A stretch of DNA of 64,000 nucleotides. Source: Polyodon spathula (taxonomy: Eukaryota; Chordata; Actinopteri; Acipenseriformes; Polyodontidae). A program made the position numbers and the translations under genes. Positions 10,339-23,984 of this stretch are shown in pieces (position 1 is the stretch's first letter; every line of letters begins with the position of its first letter). Location: assembly GCF_017654505.1 (NCBI RefSeq), contig NC_054559.1, positions 6,545,281-6,609,280 of the forward strand. Direction: 5' to 3'. The notes under the pieces were generated by a model that saw nothing but the letters and a program-made list of their open reading frames with translations, made no database searches and had not been told where the DNA came from.

Positions 10339-11344
10339 GACTGTGTGTTCTGTTTGTGTGTGTGTGTGTTCTGAGATTGGTTGTTTATGTTCTGTTAATG
10401 TTCTGTTAAGGGCTGCCAATTAATCACAGTTAACTTCTGTTAACACACTTATTTATTTATTTTTACATACATTTAACATGTGTTAATCGCCCTCTATCTT
10501 GACCCTCCCAACAAACCGTAATTAATTGCCTACTACACCATTTTAATATACAGTAATCAAGTGCATGCAACGCAGAAAAACAGCAGTAAAATGCATGAAT
10601 AGGCCCATAAAACATTTACCTGCTGCACTAATATAAAGCAAATCATACCACAATATACTACGCTTAAACGAAACTGCTTGATTTTGTCACATACAAAAAA
10701 CGAAATACCTGTATCTGCTTTCGGAAAAAAATGAATGATTACAAACCCACATTCGTTAGCTCACTGCCCTATACAAAAAACACTGTACACCAGCCTCCTG
10801 ACCAAAACTTAAATAACAGTCATTGCGCTTAAAAAAACGTTACTAGAATAGAATGTTCTTAAAATACTGGGATAGCAGCGCTACTCCTTCATATATTTAA
10901 TACATCCCAGCAGTTTATATTCACACTAAATAGTTATATCCATGACTCCATGCACTCAAGTCAAATATATTTTTTAAACTAAAGAAACATAGCATGTACT
11001 CTATTATTTAGGGAGTTCACACAAAGCCGTTTACAACAACACACACTCTTAGCATCTGACCAATCACACATCACTTATTTGCATATTAGAGGCCTGAGGT
11101 GCACGCGTGCGTGTGGAGTTTGTGGAAAACAGACGTATTACTGTATTTGATTTGATAGCAGGGAGATCTTTCAGCGACAAAATTCTGATATACTTACAAA
11201 CAACTGGAAATTGTATTCATCTATTATTATACTATAGAATATTTATTTACTGCTATATTTTGATCCGCCCATTACAGTGAGTTTTACTGGGGACCCCCTA
11301 AGTGGCTGGGACCCCTGGATGCCTGAGTGAGGTTTTCAATTGCA

Positions 11345-11384
<40 letters not shown>

Positions 11385-13279
11385 GTTCAACGGACATCCA
11401 CAATCGACATAGCAGGTAACTAACAAATTCCTGTGTACAGTGCTGAATAATAACTATTTGGATAAGGGGACATTAGCTTATTTCTTTTTTGGGGAGAGGG
11501 CTTCAACTATTATTTTTTTTAAACAAGTGTTTCCAGGGTTCTGCCATGTATAATGTGTGCATTTTATTTGCCTGGGAGACTCTTCTTTAGTCTGTGCTGT
11601 TCTAAAAAGAGTGTTGTCACTGTCCCTGTGGAACCGAGTGCCAGAAATACATTTTAATGGCTTTCATTTTTGTCCCTTATGTCCTCCAAACCCAATTAAA
11701 AAAACAAAATGGAAACCATGGTCAACCTAAGTTCCTACCATGCTACTGCCTGGCCTCAAGCACCAAACAGGGGAGTATACCTACTTTTTTTATTTACCTC
11801 TACACCACTGGCTAATTCACCCAATAGTTGGGTCTTGGTACTCAGCTGTGGCGACATCGCAGAAGGCCCTACATCTAAAGGCATATTTATGTACAGTTAG
11901 TGTCTATCGCTAACAAGCCTTGGTCGTTTCGAAGCCAGTCGAACAAGTTTAACTAACAGCTATGGTGGTAAGAACTGAGCCATATGGTGTCGCTGTAGTC
12001 TGTAATGACAATAGCAGATTTTGAAGAGCAGAGGCTATAAATATCAGTGGGACTTGGGAATTTATGTATGCACACAATGAGGTATGAAATGCATTTTATT
12101 TTGCGGCAAAGCAAAGCGTAAGAGAGCGTAAATAAATAATTATTACTGTGATTTTAACCGAGGCCCTTAGGTGTCTCATAGCCTTGGTATACCTGCACAG
12201 TTAACCAACCTCGACACTAAGTCCCTGTCATCGGGAACCACTGGAATAAAGGAGATTATTTGTTCTACAATTTCCCAAATTAAATGGAAATGTTTGCATT
12301 ATACAGTAATCCTTGGATTGTTCCCCTACTGATACAAAGTCGTAATAACCAAGGATTAAAAAGCAAAAACATTCTCACAATTCCATTATTGTTCTGCCGT
12401 CGATGTACATCACAATCAAACACTAGAAAAGAGGAAACCGAATGCAATCACTGCAGACAAATGGGTGCCAACCAGGCTGCCTATCGTAGCCTAAAACCAC
12501 AATGACAGTGGCATGGCAAGTGTTTCTATTGTCTTGTCCAACCAGTTTGATAGCATTTTCTGCCTATTCTTTTAGAGCGTTGACTGCTTTTTTTAAAAAT
12601 GTTTTTTTTAGTTTTTTTTGCAGATTGCCAAAGTAAAAAAAGAAGCTTGTTCCTTTTACATTCATGATTCATCTCTCCCTCCTAAAGTCTATTTCGTACA
12701 TGCCAATGTTGATCTCTCAGATCCACCAAGGGTGGACTGTAGTTGTGTGTGTGCTTCTCTATGTAGGGCAGAGTAGGACAGGGAGCTGACAGCTTTAAAT
12801 TAATTAGCTTCTAAAAAAGAGAAGTCAGCTGTTCCACTTTGGGGTGCGGGGGGAACAGGCCATCTGTCTGCGTGCTCTCAATCTGTCAGTGGTGTGCATA
12901 CCCCCTCTTTCCCTGCCAATGTGAGCATTCCCAACAAGTAACTCACCCTTTCCTTTAAGACGCTCTCAAACTTAAGACAAAGCCCAACTTTTCCAACCTC
13001 AACTTGAAGAATAAAATAAAGATGCATTTACAAAGATGTAAGAAAATGATGTATGGAGGCAGTTTGCAGCTGTCTGCTGTCACAAAGCATTAAAAAGTTA
13101 CGCGCTTGCATCTCATTTTCAGTTGTAATTACTTGCACATGTTTTTCTCCCTTTTTGTGAACTGTGGTATTGCTTGGCAAGTAGAAAAATACGAGGGTCT
13201 GATTAGAACTGAGCCTAATAACGAAACCCTGAAATTGTAAAAGCTTCTCTTTGAATTCCTCAGGAAGCTAATGAAGCTT
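10339..13279. other. Intergenic, AT-rich
   Basis: Apart from the CT run at 11347, this stretch holds only short frames. A segment at 10409-10460 (agggctgccaattaatcaca with gttaac) resembles a terminus of a common hAT-type repeat. An inserted-looking TGTG run precedes it. Nothing else is supported. Confidence 0.4.
11347..11382. repeat. (CT)n microsatellite
   Basis: An uninterrupted CT dinucleotide run of about 18 repeats. Confidence 0.95.
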
Positions 13280-13600
13280 TGTGACAGGGAGGATCCTGCC
13301 GCTGGTTCAGCTGCGCTGCTGTTGTGGTAAATCGGAAGGCTTGCCTGGAGCTGAGCTGATTAGGAGGTCCTGATTGGCTGGGGGGTGTGTCCGAGGAGCC
13401 TTCGTCTGTTTAAGAACACAGCAACGCCAGTTCGAGGCTACTGCACTACCGCCGTAGCTACACAGGCGGGCGTTGAGCGACAGCTTTCTTTGTTTACATC
13501 GAGGAGAATGTCCGCTCGGCAGGATAACTACTATGGAACCCTTCAACTGCCAGTCAGCCATGTTGCTGTATGCTTGGGCAGTCACATCTTTTGTTGGTAA
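13280..13600. promoter_or_regulatory. CpG-enriched candidate promoter or first exon
   Basis: A locally GC- and CpG-rich island of about 300 bp in AT-rich surroundings. It has an ATTGG/CCAAT box (gattggctgg near 13372), a TATA-like gtttaag near 13410 and a plus-strand ATG at 13508. An ATG at 13559 begins MLLYAWAVTSFVG and meets a possible donor gtaatt. A 92-codon open frame also runs on the minus strand, where the region could be an upstream noncoding exon of SBK1. Nothing in either frame is a recognised protein, so orientation and use are undecided. Confidence 0.3.
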
Positions 13601-13810
13601 TTTTAATCACTATACTGTACTAGAATTTAAGATGTAGGCCATTTTTAAACTCATAGGAATGTGGTATGCTTTAACCTAAATTAAACAGCTGAAGAATTAC
13701 TCAATCCACTCGATATATCTCGGTTGCCTGGGTCCAATACAAATCCGTTATATATCAAGGGCCGCGATATAGCAAGAGACCCATAGAAAAACAAATAGGC
13801 TAATAAATAC

Positions 13811-14368
13811 TGTACAACCACTCCCTCGGTTTATTGTGGGTGTCACAATCCAATATAAATCCTCTACGCAACCCGTTTTTTCTCATTTTTGTATAAAAAG
13901 CAGTTTTAAATCATACTGTGGAGGGTAATTGCTTCTCATCAACTTAAGTATCCAGTTAATTTCATGATCCTTCCTCTCCTTTCTCAAATGCCCAAACCGC
14001 TGCATTGAAAGAATCCATTCGCAACATAGGAGGCTTGTTGCTAGGAGCTGATGTCACTGCCCTGTGACTTTTGCTAGTGCATCATTTAAAAAAACACTTC
14101 AGCAAGTAGATATTTAATTTGCTTTGTGTTATTGTTCAATGCGTGTGTATATGATAACAGTACGATATCAATGCTGTGTTTTTAATTGTTGTGTATATTT
14201 TGTTTGTGGTGCGCAGTACGAAATAAAACAAACAGTAATTCTAAGTGAAATTGTCCATGTATAGCGCTGGCATACGCAGACTGTAAAAACGCGAAGCCAA
14301 CTCCAGGGCCGCGATATTTCTAAATCCGCAGTATAGCATGGGGTGATATAACGAGGGATGGTTGTACT
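13811..14368. mobile_element. Tigger/pogo-like MITE
   Basis: The two ends are inverted: tgtacaacca(c)tccctcg at 13811 and its counterpart cgagggatggttgtac ending at 14368, each followed inward by text like ttatatc and gatatttc. The style of these termini resembles Tigger/pogo ends. A second, related degenerate end (gatatatctcggttgcctgg) lies just left, at about 13710. No transposase is left in the interior. Confidence 0.5.
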
Positions 14369-15531
14369 TTCCTTACATCAAACTCTGCATCTGCTGAGCA
14401 ACACAGCATTAATTGGAACAGAGCGATTCACTGGGTCATTCTGTCATTGGATTTGAATGAACTCAAGATAGATTCCAATATGAGATCTTCAAAAAAGGGG
14501 CATTTACTGGAGTGCTGTAGTTATTCCACGAATGAGGATGATCAAATAACCGATGAGCATCCTCATGGGTCCTCTGCTGTAGAAATCATTTATTTATCAT
14601 TCAAGAACCACTTGGTGGGCTACAAGTAGCTGTGGACTGCAGCGCTTTCAGTCAGTGATACTCAATGAATTATTCTGTACCCCAAGTAAGGTATCACTTT
14701 TTGTCTGACTCCCATTTAACTCCTTTACCTTCCTCCAATATTTCAGTGACAGCATAACTGAGTTGCACTAGATGCTCAGAAGGTTACTACCTACACCAGA
14801 GAAGTGGAGAGGCCTTCTTACCAGACATTAGTTTAGTCCACAATTCAGCACAACTCACTGTGTTAATGCTGGCACTCCAGCACATTACAAACAAACACAT
14901 TCTATTTAAAGCACAGGGAGTGCCTGCCAGTGTAACCACTGTGCTACAGACAACACCCTTGCAAGCATCTAGTATTGCAAACAGGTGTTAACAATGCACA
15001 TTATACTCCTGCACAAGCCAACTTGGTGGTGATAATATTACTGTTTCATAGCTGTAATCACACATGCTGGGGGTGTTGTCAGATGGGATGACTGCAGGGT
15101 ATCCATAAACAAAACACCAAGAACTGGTCCTCCACTCGCCATGCTGTTCCATAAACAAAGCTCTATCCTGCAGGTTCTCAATCGTAATCCAAGCTGCCTT
15201 CGTCCCAGGCTGAAAGATCAAGCAGTAGGCTGTTGGCTGGAGCTCTGTGTTAATGCAGCCTGCGACCTCACATCAAAGACACCACACTGACATGTCAGAG
15301 CTTGCCATTGAAGGCTGTGCTGGTCTGCACCACCCCAATCCCCCTCTTTTCTTTTTTTTTCTCTCTCTCTCTCTCTAGCTTTATCTAACCCCTCCCCACC
15401 TCAGGTCCTGAACATATACTGTAGGCATTGCCTCACTTAATAACAGAATAATAAGTGTTCCAGTAGTGTCTGTAACAATTTCATTGAGTAATTAGTCATT
15501 TTTAAATGTCAAGGAGCGTGCAATAGCAAAG
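14369..15531. other. Intergenic, nothing recognised
   Basis: No convincing open frame, repeat family or RNA gene. A short CT-rich tract lies near 15340-15378. Confidence 0.4.
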
Positions 15532-16231
15532 TGTGGCAGGGCTGAGGCCTGCCCCAGTAAATTGTATGTTTTGCTATTGTTACATTTTCTAAAACAAAGT
15601 GGGCGCTTTATTGCAGGGCTGGGAGGTTAGACCTAACTGAAACCCATATGCAGCAGGTGACCAGGTGTCAATTGCATAACTGATAATGAACCCTGGTCAC
15701 CTGCCTTTAAAAACAGGCAGAAAAGCCAGTTTCTTGTTTCTTCTTTGTTCTGTGCTGTTTTTGTGCTTGTGTCTGCAAAGGTGAAGGTGAAGGTGAATGT
15801 GAAGGTCCCTCACGACTGTGCGTGGAACCAGGGTGAGCTTCAGCATGATCACTGTGTGTTTAACTGGGATTGTGGGCTTTACGGTAGGGGTTATTTTAGG
15901 GTATTTTAATCCTACCGGTTTATTTAGTTTGTTAGGAAGAAGGTTCCTGGTGTGGAACCTCCCTTTGCACCGGGGGTAACGCACAGCTTGAGCTTGGCCC
16001 CCTTTTATTTCTTAGCTGTTTTTGGATTTTGTTGTTCATGTACTGCCTTGTATATATCCTCTTGCACTAGGGCTGCCATTGCTGGTACCCTAGTGGTGGC
16101 CACCAACACTGCAGCTGCAACAACTGCCTGTAAATAAATAAAACCTGGACGTCGGAGCAGCGTCTCAAATACAAATCCTCTGTCTCTCACGTTCTCTCGG
16201 CCAATTATAAAAGAACCTTTTACATACAACA
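15532..16231 (+). mobile_element. LTR-like repeat, family 1, plus orientation
   Basis: It begins TGTGGCAGGGCTGAGGCCTG. The signals of an LTR then follow in order: a TATA-like tttaaaaaca near 15706, a transcribed-type region, and aataaataaaacc near 16132. The right end is put at a CA near 16231, but no target duplication was found, so that boundary is soft. A relative in the opposite orientation lies at 37.2-37.55 kb, sharing the aggtgaccagg and ccagccctgc blocks. Two independent copies support a dispersed repeat rather than a gene. No internal retroelement genes follow. Confidence 0.55.
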
Positions 16232-17246
16232 ATTATATGGAGACTTTGCTACATGCAGGCATGATAGAGAATAGAAAAGAAGTTATTGAATTTTATATTC
16301 TTACTACAACATACTGCATGGATTAGACAATCAGCTTTCTGTCATTTTTGGTACTACTTCATTCTAATTGTTGCGGTGTGTTTTAATGCTATAGTTTCGT
16401 TTTTAAATTAGTGTTCTGTATTAATCATATTTTGTTGATCTTTCTCATGCTCTATCCTGGGTTGGTATGGTATGCTAATCTGTAATAATTAGAACATAAA
16501 TCGCTAAGGTGGGGCCCTTGTACTGAGCAGTGACTGCTGCCAAATTAGTTAAGGGCTAGTAAACAAGCACGGTACCTGATCCACCCACAGCTCCAGTCTA
16601 CTTTTTCAATGAGCCTCAACAAGAAGACTTTTCACACAGTGAGTCCCAAGGTGACCCTACAGAAAGACACACTCATGGAGGCTGCACACATTGATCTAAC
16701 AAGAAACGATTTGGGACTTTGTTTTGTTTCCATTTAAACAATAACTATCAAAGTCTAGGGAATCTCCTGGGAATGAATGGCCTTCAGAGAGATGATGGGC
16801 CCCCAAGGCAACTCTTAATCCAGGACGGTTATTAATTCCCCTGGAAAGGCTTTGGGCCTTAATGTTATTATAGTTAAAGTAAAACTCACACATTCAAAAT
16901 TGTTTAACATCTGTTCCATGTTTTAAGGAGATCACGCTTTCAGTCTTTTGTCCAGGGCGTTTCCACCTGTGCAGTAATTGTTCTTGTTTTCCAGCATTCT
17001 GTCAAGCTTATAATTCATATGACATTTTGGCATAAGCAAAAAAGTGAAAAGTGTTAAAGTTTCTCAATACTAGGGTGACCACATTATCAAAATGCAAAAA
17101 CGGGACACCTGCCATTTCTTATGCTGGGGTATATTTTATTTATTTATTTGTTTTTACTGTTTCTCTCAAAGCGGAGGAGGGGGGCATGAGATGTCGATGT
17201 GGGTTCAGTGGTGTGTACCATGTGAAATGTTTCTGGGGGCGCACCT

Positions 17247-17288
<42 letters not shown>

Positions 17289-19683
17289 ATAAATGTGTGT
17301 TTGACTGGCGAGTGTAAGGCATTGCAAAATAATGCGGCAGGGGCGGAGCTATGATGCGTTACAAACAGATATGCTATGGTTTGACTGTGGTGCTAAACTG
17401 TAAGATTGCACTGTGTCTACGAATTCTAGACAAATTCAGTCCCCAAGGCATTAAGCCCCGGACTGGGACTTGATCTTTACATTTCAGGACTGTCCCGCCC
17501 AATTACTCAATACCTAAGAGGCCGATGCTGGTATGGTTGTATTTTTGGTCTGCTACTGGTCAATGACAAAATCCTTAAACATGGCGAGTGCCTGATAGAA
17601 AGCTGGGAACTAGGTTACAGGACTGGAAAGCTTAGAACGGAGTTTCAGTAGGTTAGGACAATTCCCAACAGATCCAAGTGAGTCACAAGTGAATGCGGCG
17701 TATGAATTACTGCGCGCAGGCTGAGGCATGACCACCGGACTAGGAAAATGAACCCCATCCCCGTTTGTACTGGAAGTTAGACGGAGGAGCAGCTACTCTT
17801 CCACGTTTACGAACATCAGTAAACGTGAACACTAACTGCAGTGTATACACTTCCTGATTGGACCAAATTCCAGTATTCAAACCCAGTTGAGAAAGGCTAG
17901 TGAATTGGCCTGCTGCAGCAACACAAGATCCCCTCTATTGGAGTCAGGATCTGTCTCTCTAGAGGAATTGCATTTTATGTAATGTGTTTCTAGTTTTAAC
18001 CATTATGCTCAGGCATTCCCTTTCTTTCTCTCTCGGCTATGTTATTATATTGAAGATCTTTGTTTTAGGCATGAAGATCTGTCCCTGTGTTAATAAGTAA
18101 GGGGTCTCTCGTGGTGCTGTGTTAAATTCACCGTGCAGCTTGTTTTAAACATTCTGCTGTGCCCTGGAGTTGTTTACCTACAGGTTTGTCTGTATCTAGC
18201 TTTTGCACAACCACGAAAAGAAGAAATAAACAAAATCATACCCAACACTCAAAATGACCCTCAAGAGATTAATATTATCAACAACACATCTGGAAGCCAC
18301 GTAGATTTATATAGCATAGATTTATATACACTACAAACATTATAACACTGTTTTGTACATTTAGTGTACACTATTTTATATCTATACCCATTTACAGTAT
18401 TACACTATATTTCAACATATAGTAAAAACCTGTTTTTCAGTAAACTAAGCCACCAGCTTTTACCAGCAGTCAACCACAGAAACATTTGCCCTTTCCAATA
18501 TAAGTAAATGACAAAGGCACCTTTAACAAAAGTTTGGTTTTTGAAATTCAGGTTCCACTGTACTGCAGTGTTCTTTATCCACAGGGCATGTGTTGAAGGT
18601 CGCACACAGCAACTGAACTGCATTCTTCATTTCGGGTAAAACAAAAGAAACAGGTTTAACTGTATATAAGCAACCAAACTGATTTAATTACCCCACTGTA
18701 TGGTATCATGGTTAAGCCAACATGCACACCGCATCTTAATTAAAGCATTATTTAGCATTCGTCATAGTTTTCATGATTTTATCTATTTATTTATTTATTT
18801 ATTTTAATCAAGCTGTCGTGTTGTAGCCGGGAAGTGCAGAATAGGTCAGGTGGACTACGTTAGTATGAAAGATTACAGAAAAAAAGACTTTCCAGAAACT
18901 TAAGATCTGAAAATGCAAGGCACACATATCCTATTAGTGGGTGTTTAAATGTTTCAGTTACTATACTTCGGGCTACTGCATCCCTGAAAGTACATATCTG
19001 TTAACCCCAACATTAACTCCCACTTCTGTAGTGTGGCTGTTTTTACACCTGTACCAGATTTTTGTGTATATATGTATATAAATTATTTGTTCTGAGGAAT
19101 GTAGGGACCAAGACTAGTTAAATATGATTAAATATGACTGTATATGTGCCTTGTAAATCCAATAATTAATTAATGGTTATTTTAAATTATTTAAATAAAT
19201 AAAATAGCTTCCTGAACCAAATTAATTTGCAAATGGGTTGACCCATTCTATAATGGTTCAAACCTTCTGCACAGTTCCACAATGGGTTAGTGTACATAAA
19301 CAGTGGGTATACTGAAATATAAACAAATAAATACATAAAACTGTGCATACATACAGTTCAAATCCCATTACATAGGCTGCTATATTGGCATATGATGGTG
19401 TAAAAAAAATAAATGAATAATGTAGTCAAATAACTGAGCTTTTGTAGCCTATTTAAAATAACTAACCATGTTTAAAAGAGCAAATCTCAACAGATCATGC
19501 TATTTCTGTGCCTGGGTGTTGCTGTTATATTGTTGTATGCTGCTATAGGCTATGCTAGGCTACGTTTAGCTGCTATATGTCGCTTTATTGGGGTGTTCGG
19601 TGGCTTTATTGCTGCCGTGAATTCCTTTAATGTACACCTGTGTTTGCCGGACCCAATACATTAGTTTAAAATTTACAATAACA

Positions 19684-19684
<1 letters not shown>
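16232..19684. other. Intergenic; possible hAT-like repeat near 17.07 kb
   Basis: At 17072 the sequence agggtgaccacattatcaaa resembles the start of a hAT-type repeat and is followed by cgggacac. A partner end could lie near 17500 (ggactgtcccgccc), but the inverted match is weak. Elsewhere only AT-rich DNA and short frames are seen. Confidence 0.3.
17251..17280. repeat. (TA)n microsatellite
   Basis: About 15 TA repeats. Short open frames that cross it (IYIYIY) are artefacts of the repeat. Confidence 0.95.

Positions 19685-19766
<82 letters not shown>
19685..19766. repeat. (TA)n microsatellite, about 40 units
   Basis: The longest pure TA run in the window, about 82 bp. It produces meaningless IYIY open frames. 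Confidence 0.97.
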
Positions 19767-19768
<2 letters not shown>

Positions 19769-19869
19769 TACCCCTTGTGCTAGGGAACTGTTTAAAAATA
19801 AAACAGCTTCATCTGAAGTCCACAAACATATTTTGAAATACAATTAAAATTAAAATTAAAATCAAACAT

Positions 19870-20110
19870 TGTTAGCGACCCCAAATCCACTGACCTATTG
19901 GCGTGCTGTCTTTCTCCCGCATGGTCCTGCATCCACTCCCGGCGCCGAGGCACTGTTTTCCGGCTACAAGACTCGCTGCGCTCCCCTTATCTTTCCGTCT
20001 CAGGGATGGTTTAAATAAATAGCAAATCACTTGTGGACCCAATGACACCTGTATAGTTGTGATATGGCAGGTCACACTGCTCCGAACTGCGACAGTTATT
20101 ATTTTCATTA
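19870..20110 (-). promoter_or_regulatory. CpG-rich patch, possible minus-strand first exon
   Basis: On the minus strand a TATA-like ctatttattt near 20020 is followed about 100 bp later by a GC-rich stretch. The ATG at about 19921 begins MREKDSTPI and meets a possible donor (ATAG then gtcagt). This is the arrangement of a short first exon, and it faces toward SBK1. The peptide is not recognised, no partner exon was found, and chance or a repeat remains possible. Confidence 0.25.
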
Positions 20111-22199
20111 AATGTACATTTGTAAAAGTTCATTTCAATAGTCTACACATTCTTCGTTTTGCTGCTGTTCATTCCGTTGATTTTAATTCTGTGCAATATT
20201 TACAAGAATTATATCACTAGCCTATTTTACTCTCAATCAATGCTTTCTTTCCGGTTAAAATACATCTTCAGCTTAAACGATACAGTTGTCTGCAGAACAC
20301 TGTGCTATTACAATATATATTTTTTTGTATTTATTATTATTTTGTAAACTGTATAAGCAACTTGTTCCAATGCAGAGAAGTGTTTTTTACTGGTTTCAAC
20401 CTTTTTTATTTTTCTTGGAGTCTCGAACAGTCAGTCTTGTGGTGTTGGTTGGTTGTTGGTTGTCTGTTCGCTGTTAACGCTACGACGCTCCAACTGAACT
20501 CATTGGGGTTAATGCTAATTCGGAAACGGGCTTTCTCTGTGTACAATAGTTGCAGTACTTTGTCATTCACTCAGACTGACTCGGCGACCCGTGCTGTCTC
20601 CTTAAAGTGGTTTCCCGTGCGCTGTGAAAGAACCAACCCTAACATATAAATCCACACCAGTCCATTATAATTTAATTTACCTTTGTTTTCTACCTACATC
20701 TTTCACTACCCACTAAAAAAACCCTTTTCTGTGTGTAATTATAATTAAAAAATAAATAAAAAAGCAAACAAGCTGTTTAGCTTTTGAGTGACTGTTTGAA
20801 ATAACTATAATAATAATACTTATTATCACAAGAAGTGTTTTTAAAATCCCTGTGTTTTTAAACTGAATAATATTTTTTCTTCTTGGCAGTTTTCGTTTTT
20901 CCCTGTTGTCTGTCTTCTCTCCCCCTCTCGCTTGTCCGTAGCTCTCGGGGTTTTTTTGTTGTTTAATCCCTATGTTCTCCTCTTTGGATTTCATTCACCA
21001 TCATTTCAATTCAAATCCTTCCTTTGTTCGTATCTGTCTCACGGTGTCCGCTTCCCGGCTAGGCGCCTCTCGCTAACATGTACTGGGTCCTATCGCCCGA
21101 TGGCCGGTGAAATAAGACGTCAATCAATTTGTGTTTAGAATGCTGATAGCAGGCTTGTGCAAAATACTTAGGTACGTGTATTTTAAATGCAGTCCCAAAT
21201 ACTCAGAAAATGTATCAAAATACAAACTACTTTGGAAACACTATTTTTAATACAAAATACAACTGTTTTAGAAAATACCATTTGTAATAACAAAATACAT
21301 TAATAAAACAAACCAAGATTTTCATAGGTCATCCAGAAAATCTTTTTTTTTGTCAATAAAGGAACTGAAACAATTAAAGTTTCAAGCTAATTACGCAAGC
21401 ATGCAGCAGGTCCTTGTTTCCACCAGGGTCCCCAATATCTAATAGAGCAGTGGTTCGCAAACCTTTTTTGTTTGGCGGACCACACAATAAACAGTATAGC
21501 GTATTGAGAAATAAGCAGATTTAAAAAATCACTATAATAAGAATAATCGTAGACTGACCTTTCTTTGTTTTAATGCGATAGGTTGGCCTGTCTCTGTGAG
21601 CAAAGTTCTGTAATGATGGGTGTAATGTTAGTTTGTTTTAGCCTCAGGTCAGGTTTGGCATTCATCCTGCTACTGCATTTGGATTTCAGTGCTGCGAGTG
21701 ATGAAAATCCCATCTCGCACAAGCACTTAGTAGCAAATAGCATCAGAAAACGTACTGCTTGGTCTGCAAATTCGGGGTACTCTCTGATTCTCTGAATCCA
21801 GAACTCTAAAAATGAATGTCTTTTAAACTCAGGCCTAAATGTTCAGTTGCAAGAAAGCGCAATAAGTGCTCTGAATGGATCATGAATCCAGTTATTGGTT
21901 TCGGTGTCTACTGAAAAGTAATCTTCAGTCTGTTGTTTGAGAGTAAGAAGGCGTTCTTTAATGTTTCGCTTTCCAATCCAAGCCCGGATTAACCAGTGTG
22001 CACTAAATGCACTTGTACAGGGCCCCCCGCTCAAAGAGGGCCCCGGTCACTGAAAAAAAAAAAACACAATACTCATTCAAGCACCTTTCCGTTTGTACCT
22101 CAGGGGATGCTGCTGTAGTTTAGTTATGCGCATGAAAATAAACACAAAGGCACTATATCAATATTTTATTTTAGAATGTCTGCTGCTTGAAAATACGAA
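20111..22199. other. Intergenic with scattered transposon ends
   Basis: A hAT-style terminus (cagtggttcgcaaacc) lies at 21448, and an aatactcagaaaatgtatc-type repeat at 21180-21330. CpG is mildly raised at 20460-20640 and 20935-21130. The short frames there match no known protein. Confidence 0.35.
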
Positions 22200-23275
22200 A
22201 GCGGTTCTGCCAAAAGAGAATTAATGAAAGAAAAGCAACAGCGGGGCAAAGACCTGCTCTGCAAAAAGCCTAAACTGAGAGTCAACAGGTAAAAGACACT
22301 GACCTTGGAACTGGCGAACCATCAATCTGTGTTGATGAAGTCTATGGCCCAGTACAGTCTGAACAAGACAAGCTGAAGCAAGGGGGCCTCTCCTAGAGAT
22401 GTTTGAAACAGGAATAAACTGAGCCTGATGCTGATGCACATGGTGTTCTTTTACAAAACTCATCGTCAGATTCAACGAAATGGCAAGTAACTCATGAAAA
22501 TGTATCCAAAAGTACTGGATTGATAAGGGCCCTTCCCTCTGCCAGAACCACAACATAGATTTAAAGGCATTGCACACGGGGCGATCAGTCGTACAGTCGC
22601 TATGTGTCAAAAGATATTTTCAGTTGAAAGTTAATAAATGGAGAAACAGTTACACGAGAGTGGCTTTTGTATTCCCTGTGATTCGTGTGCAAATTATTCA
22701 GACAAGAAGCATGCCTTTTGCAATGGATTCAGTGATTGGACCCATTCTACTTGCTAGATTATAATGCACGAGAATAGCATTCACCACTGATCCGCCATGA
22801 TCACTTACATTAATCGATGTCAAGTATAGAAGTCTATCTAATGATTTTGGCTTCCTGATCAACTTTGCAGTGTTCCCCAAACCAAGATTTGTTCAGCAGC
22901 TGCAGCTTTGGTTTCAGAATATCCATCTGATCTTGAAGCAAATTTTCCAGATGAGATTGATTAATTCTCTGATTAACTTTTTGAAGCAACTGAAGGCTTG
23001 CCAGCTGGAATCAACTTTTACAAACTTGGACAGCGCTCTTTGTGTTTACCTCACTTTGCAAATTACAAATGCAGAAGCAGAATGATCATTCTCCAAAATG
23101 AAGAGGATTCAAAACTTTGACCTCTCAACGATGGGAAAAGCCAGATTGAACATGCTCACCTTAACGTCCATTGAGAGCGACTTGACGAGAAAGCTGGACT
23201 TCAGTGACATAATTGAAGGCTTTGCTATCCTCCAGTCCCGGATAAAACCTCTAGTCAGTATGTGGAAGTAAGTAC
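22200..23275 (+). pseudogene. hAT-type (ZMYM/TTF-like) transposase pseudogene
   Basis: Plus-strand fragments follow the order of a hAT transposase with a TTF-type zinc finger. First comes a basic head (KRKQQRGKDLLCKKPK), then FPLPEPQHRFKG, then a cysteine-rich finger (FCIPCDSCANYS with KKHAFCNGFSDW). Near the end comes the dimerisation-domain text SFSKMKRIQNFDLSTMGKAR, followed by LTSIESDLTRKLDFSDIIEGF. Stops and frameshifts break every part. The catalytic core between the finger and the carboxy end is mostly deleted or unrecognisable. The flank at about 22015 (agggccccccgctcaaagagg) may be part of the element. Confidence 0.75.
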
Positions 23276-23895
23276 ATTTTCACCTTGATTTACCTTGAGC
23301 TTTAAGTTGTACTGATTTGTTGGGAACCCTTCCGCAAAGTAATGACATTCTAAGAAAATAGCCCTGAATATTTTTTTGATTAAAAAAGAGAATGAAGCAC
23401 ATATAAAGAAACCCTGTTTTTATTCACAGAATCGTTTGTTTAACTTTTCTGGTGTACAAGCACAGATGTTCCAACGGGCATCTACTGCTCGTGACGCTAA
23501 TGCTGGAAGCCGATTGGCTGACAGTACTGAATTTTATTCTGTTTTTTTAATTTGAATTTGTTGTATAAATTTATATCATTAGTTATTATCGCTATCATTA
23601 TCATTAGTATTTATTCAGTTTCTGTCCTGGTCTTTACACTACAGGCAGTGAGTAACAAATATACCACTTTCACACACAAATACTGCCAATGTGCCGCCAA
23701 AATTCTTTAAAATACCCATTCACACAGCACGAAATTGCACAATCTATGCTGGTAAAATACCGTTATTACCCTTTCACATAGGCAAAGAGATCTTGTGAGT
23801 ACAACTTTCAAATCTGTCAGTCAACAGATCGTTGTCATGGCAACAGAAACAAGCCCAACAAATATGCAGAATATTGTGATTAAGATGAGATGAGA

Positions 23896-23897
<2 letters not shown>

Positions 23898-23963
<66 letters not shown>

Positions 23964-23984
23964 TATATATATATATATATATAG
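23898..23984. repeat. (TA)n microsatellite
   Basis: Two TA runs separated by a single interruption, inside dispersed repeat copy B. Confidence 0.95.

Noticed and set aside
9911..10409. Overlapping frames of 98 and 159 codons in GC-rich DNA
   Set aside because: They lie in the U3 part of the solo LTR and its flank. High GC and lack of stops explain them, and no domain is recognised.
17092..17317. Open frames with IYIYIYIY stretches here and at 19.6, 23.9, 39.2 and 42.5 kb
   Set aside because: They are translations of TA dinucleotide repeats, not proteins.
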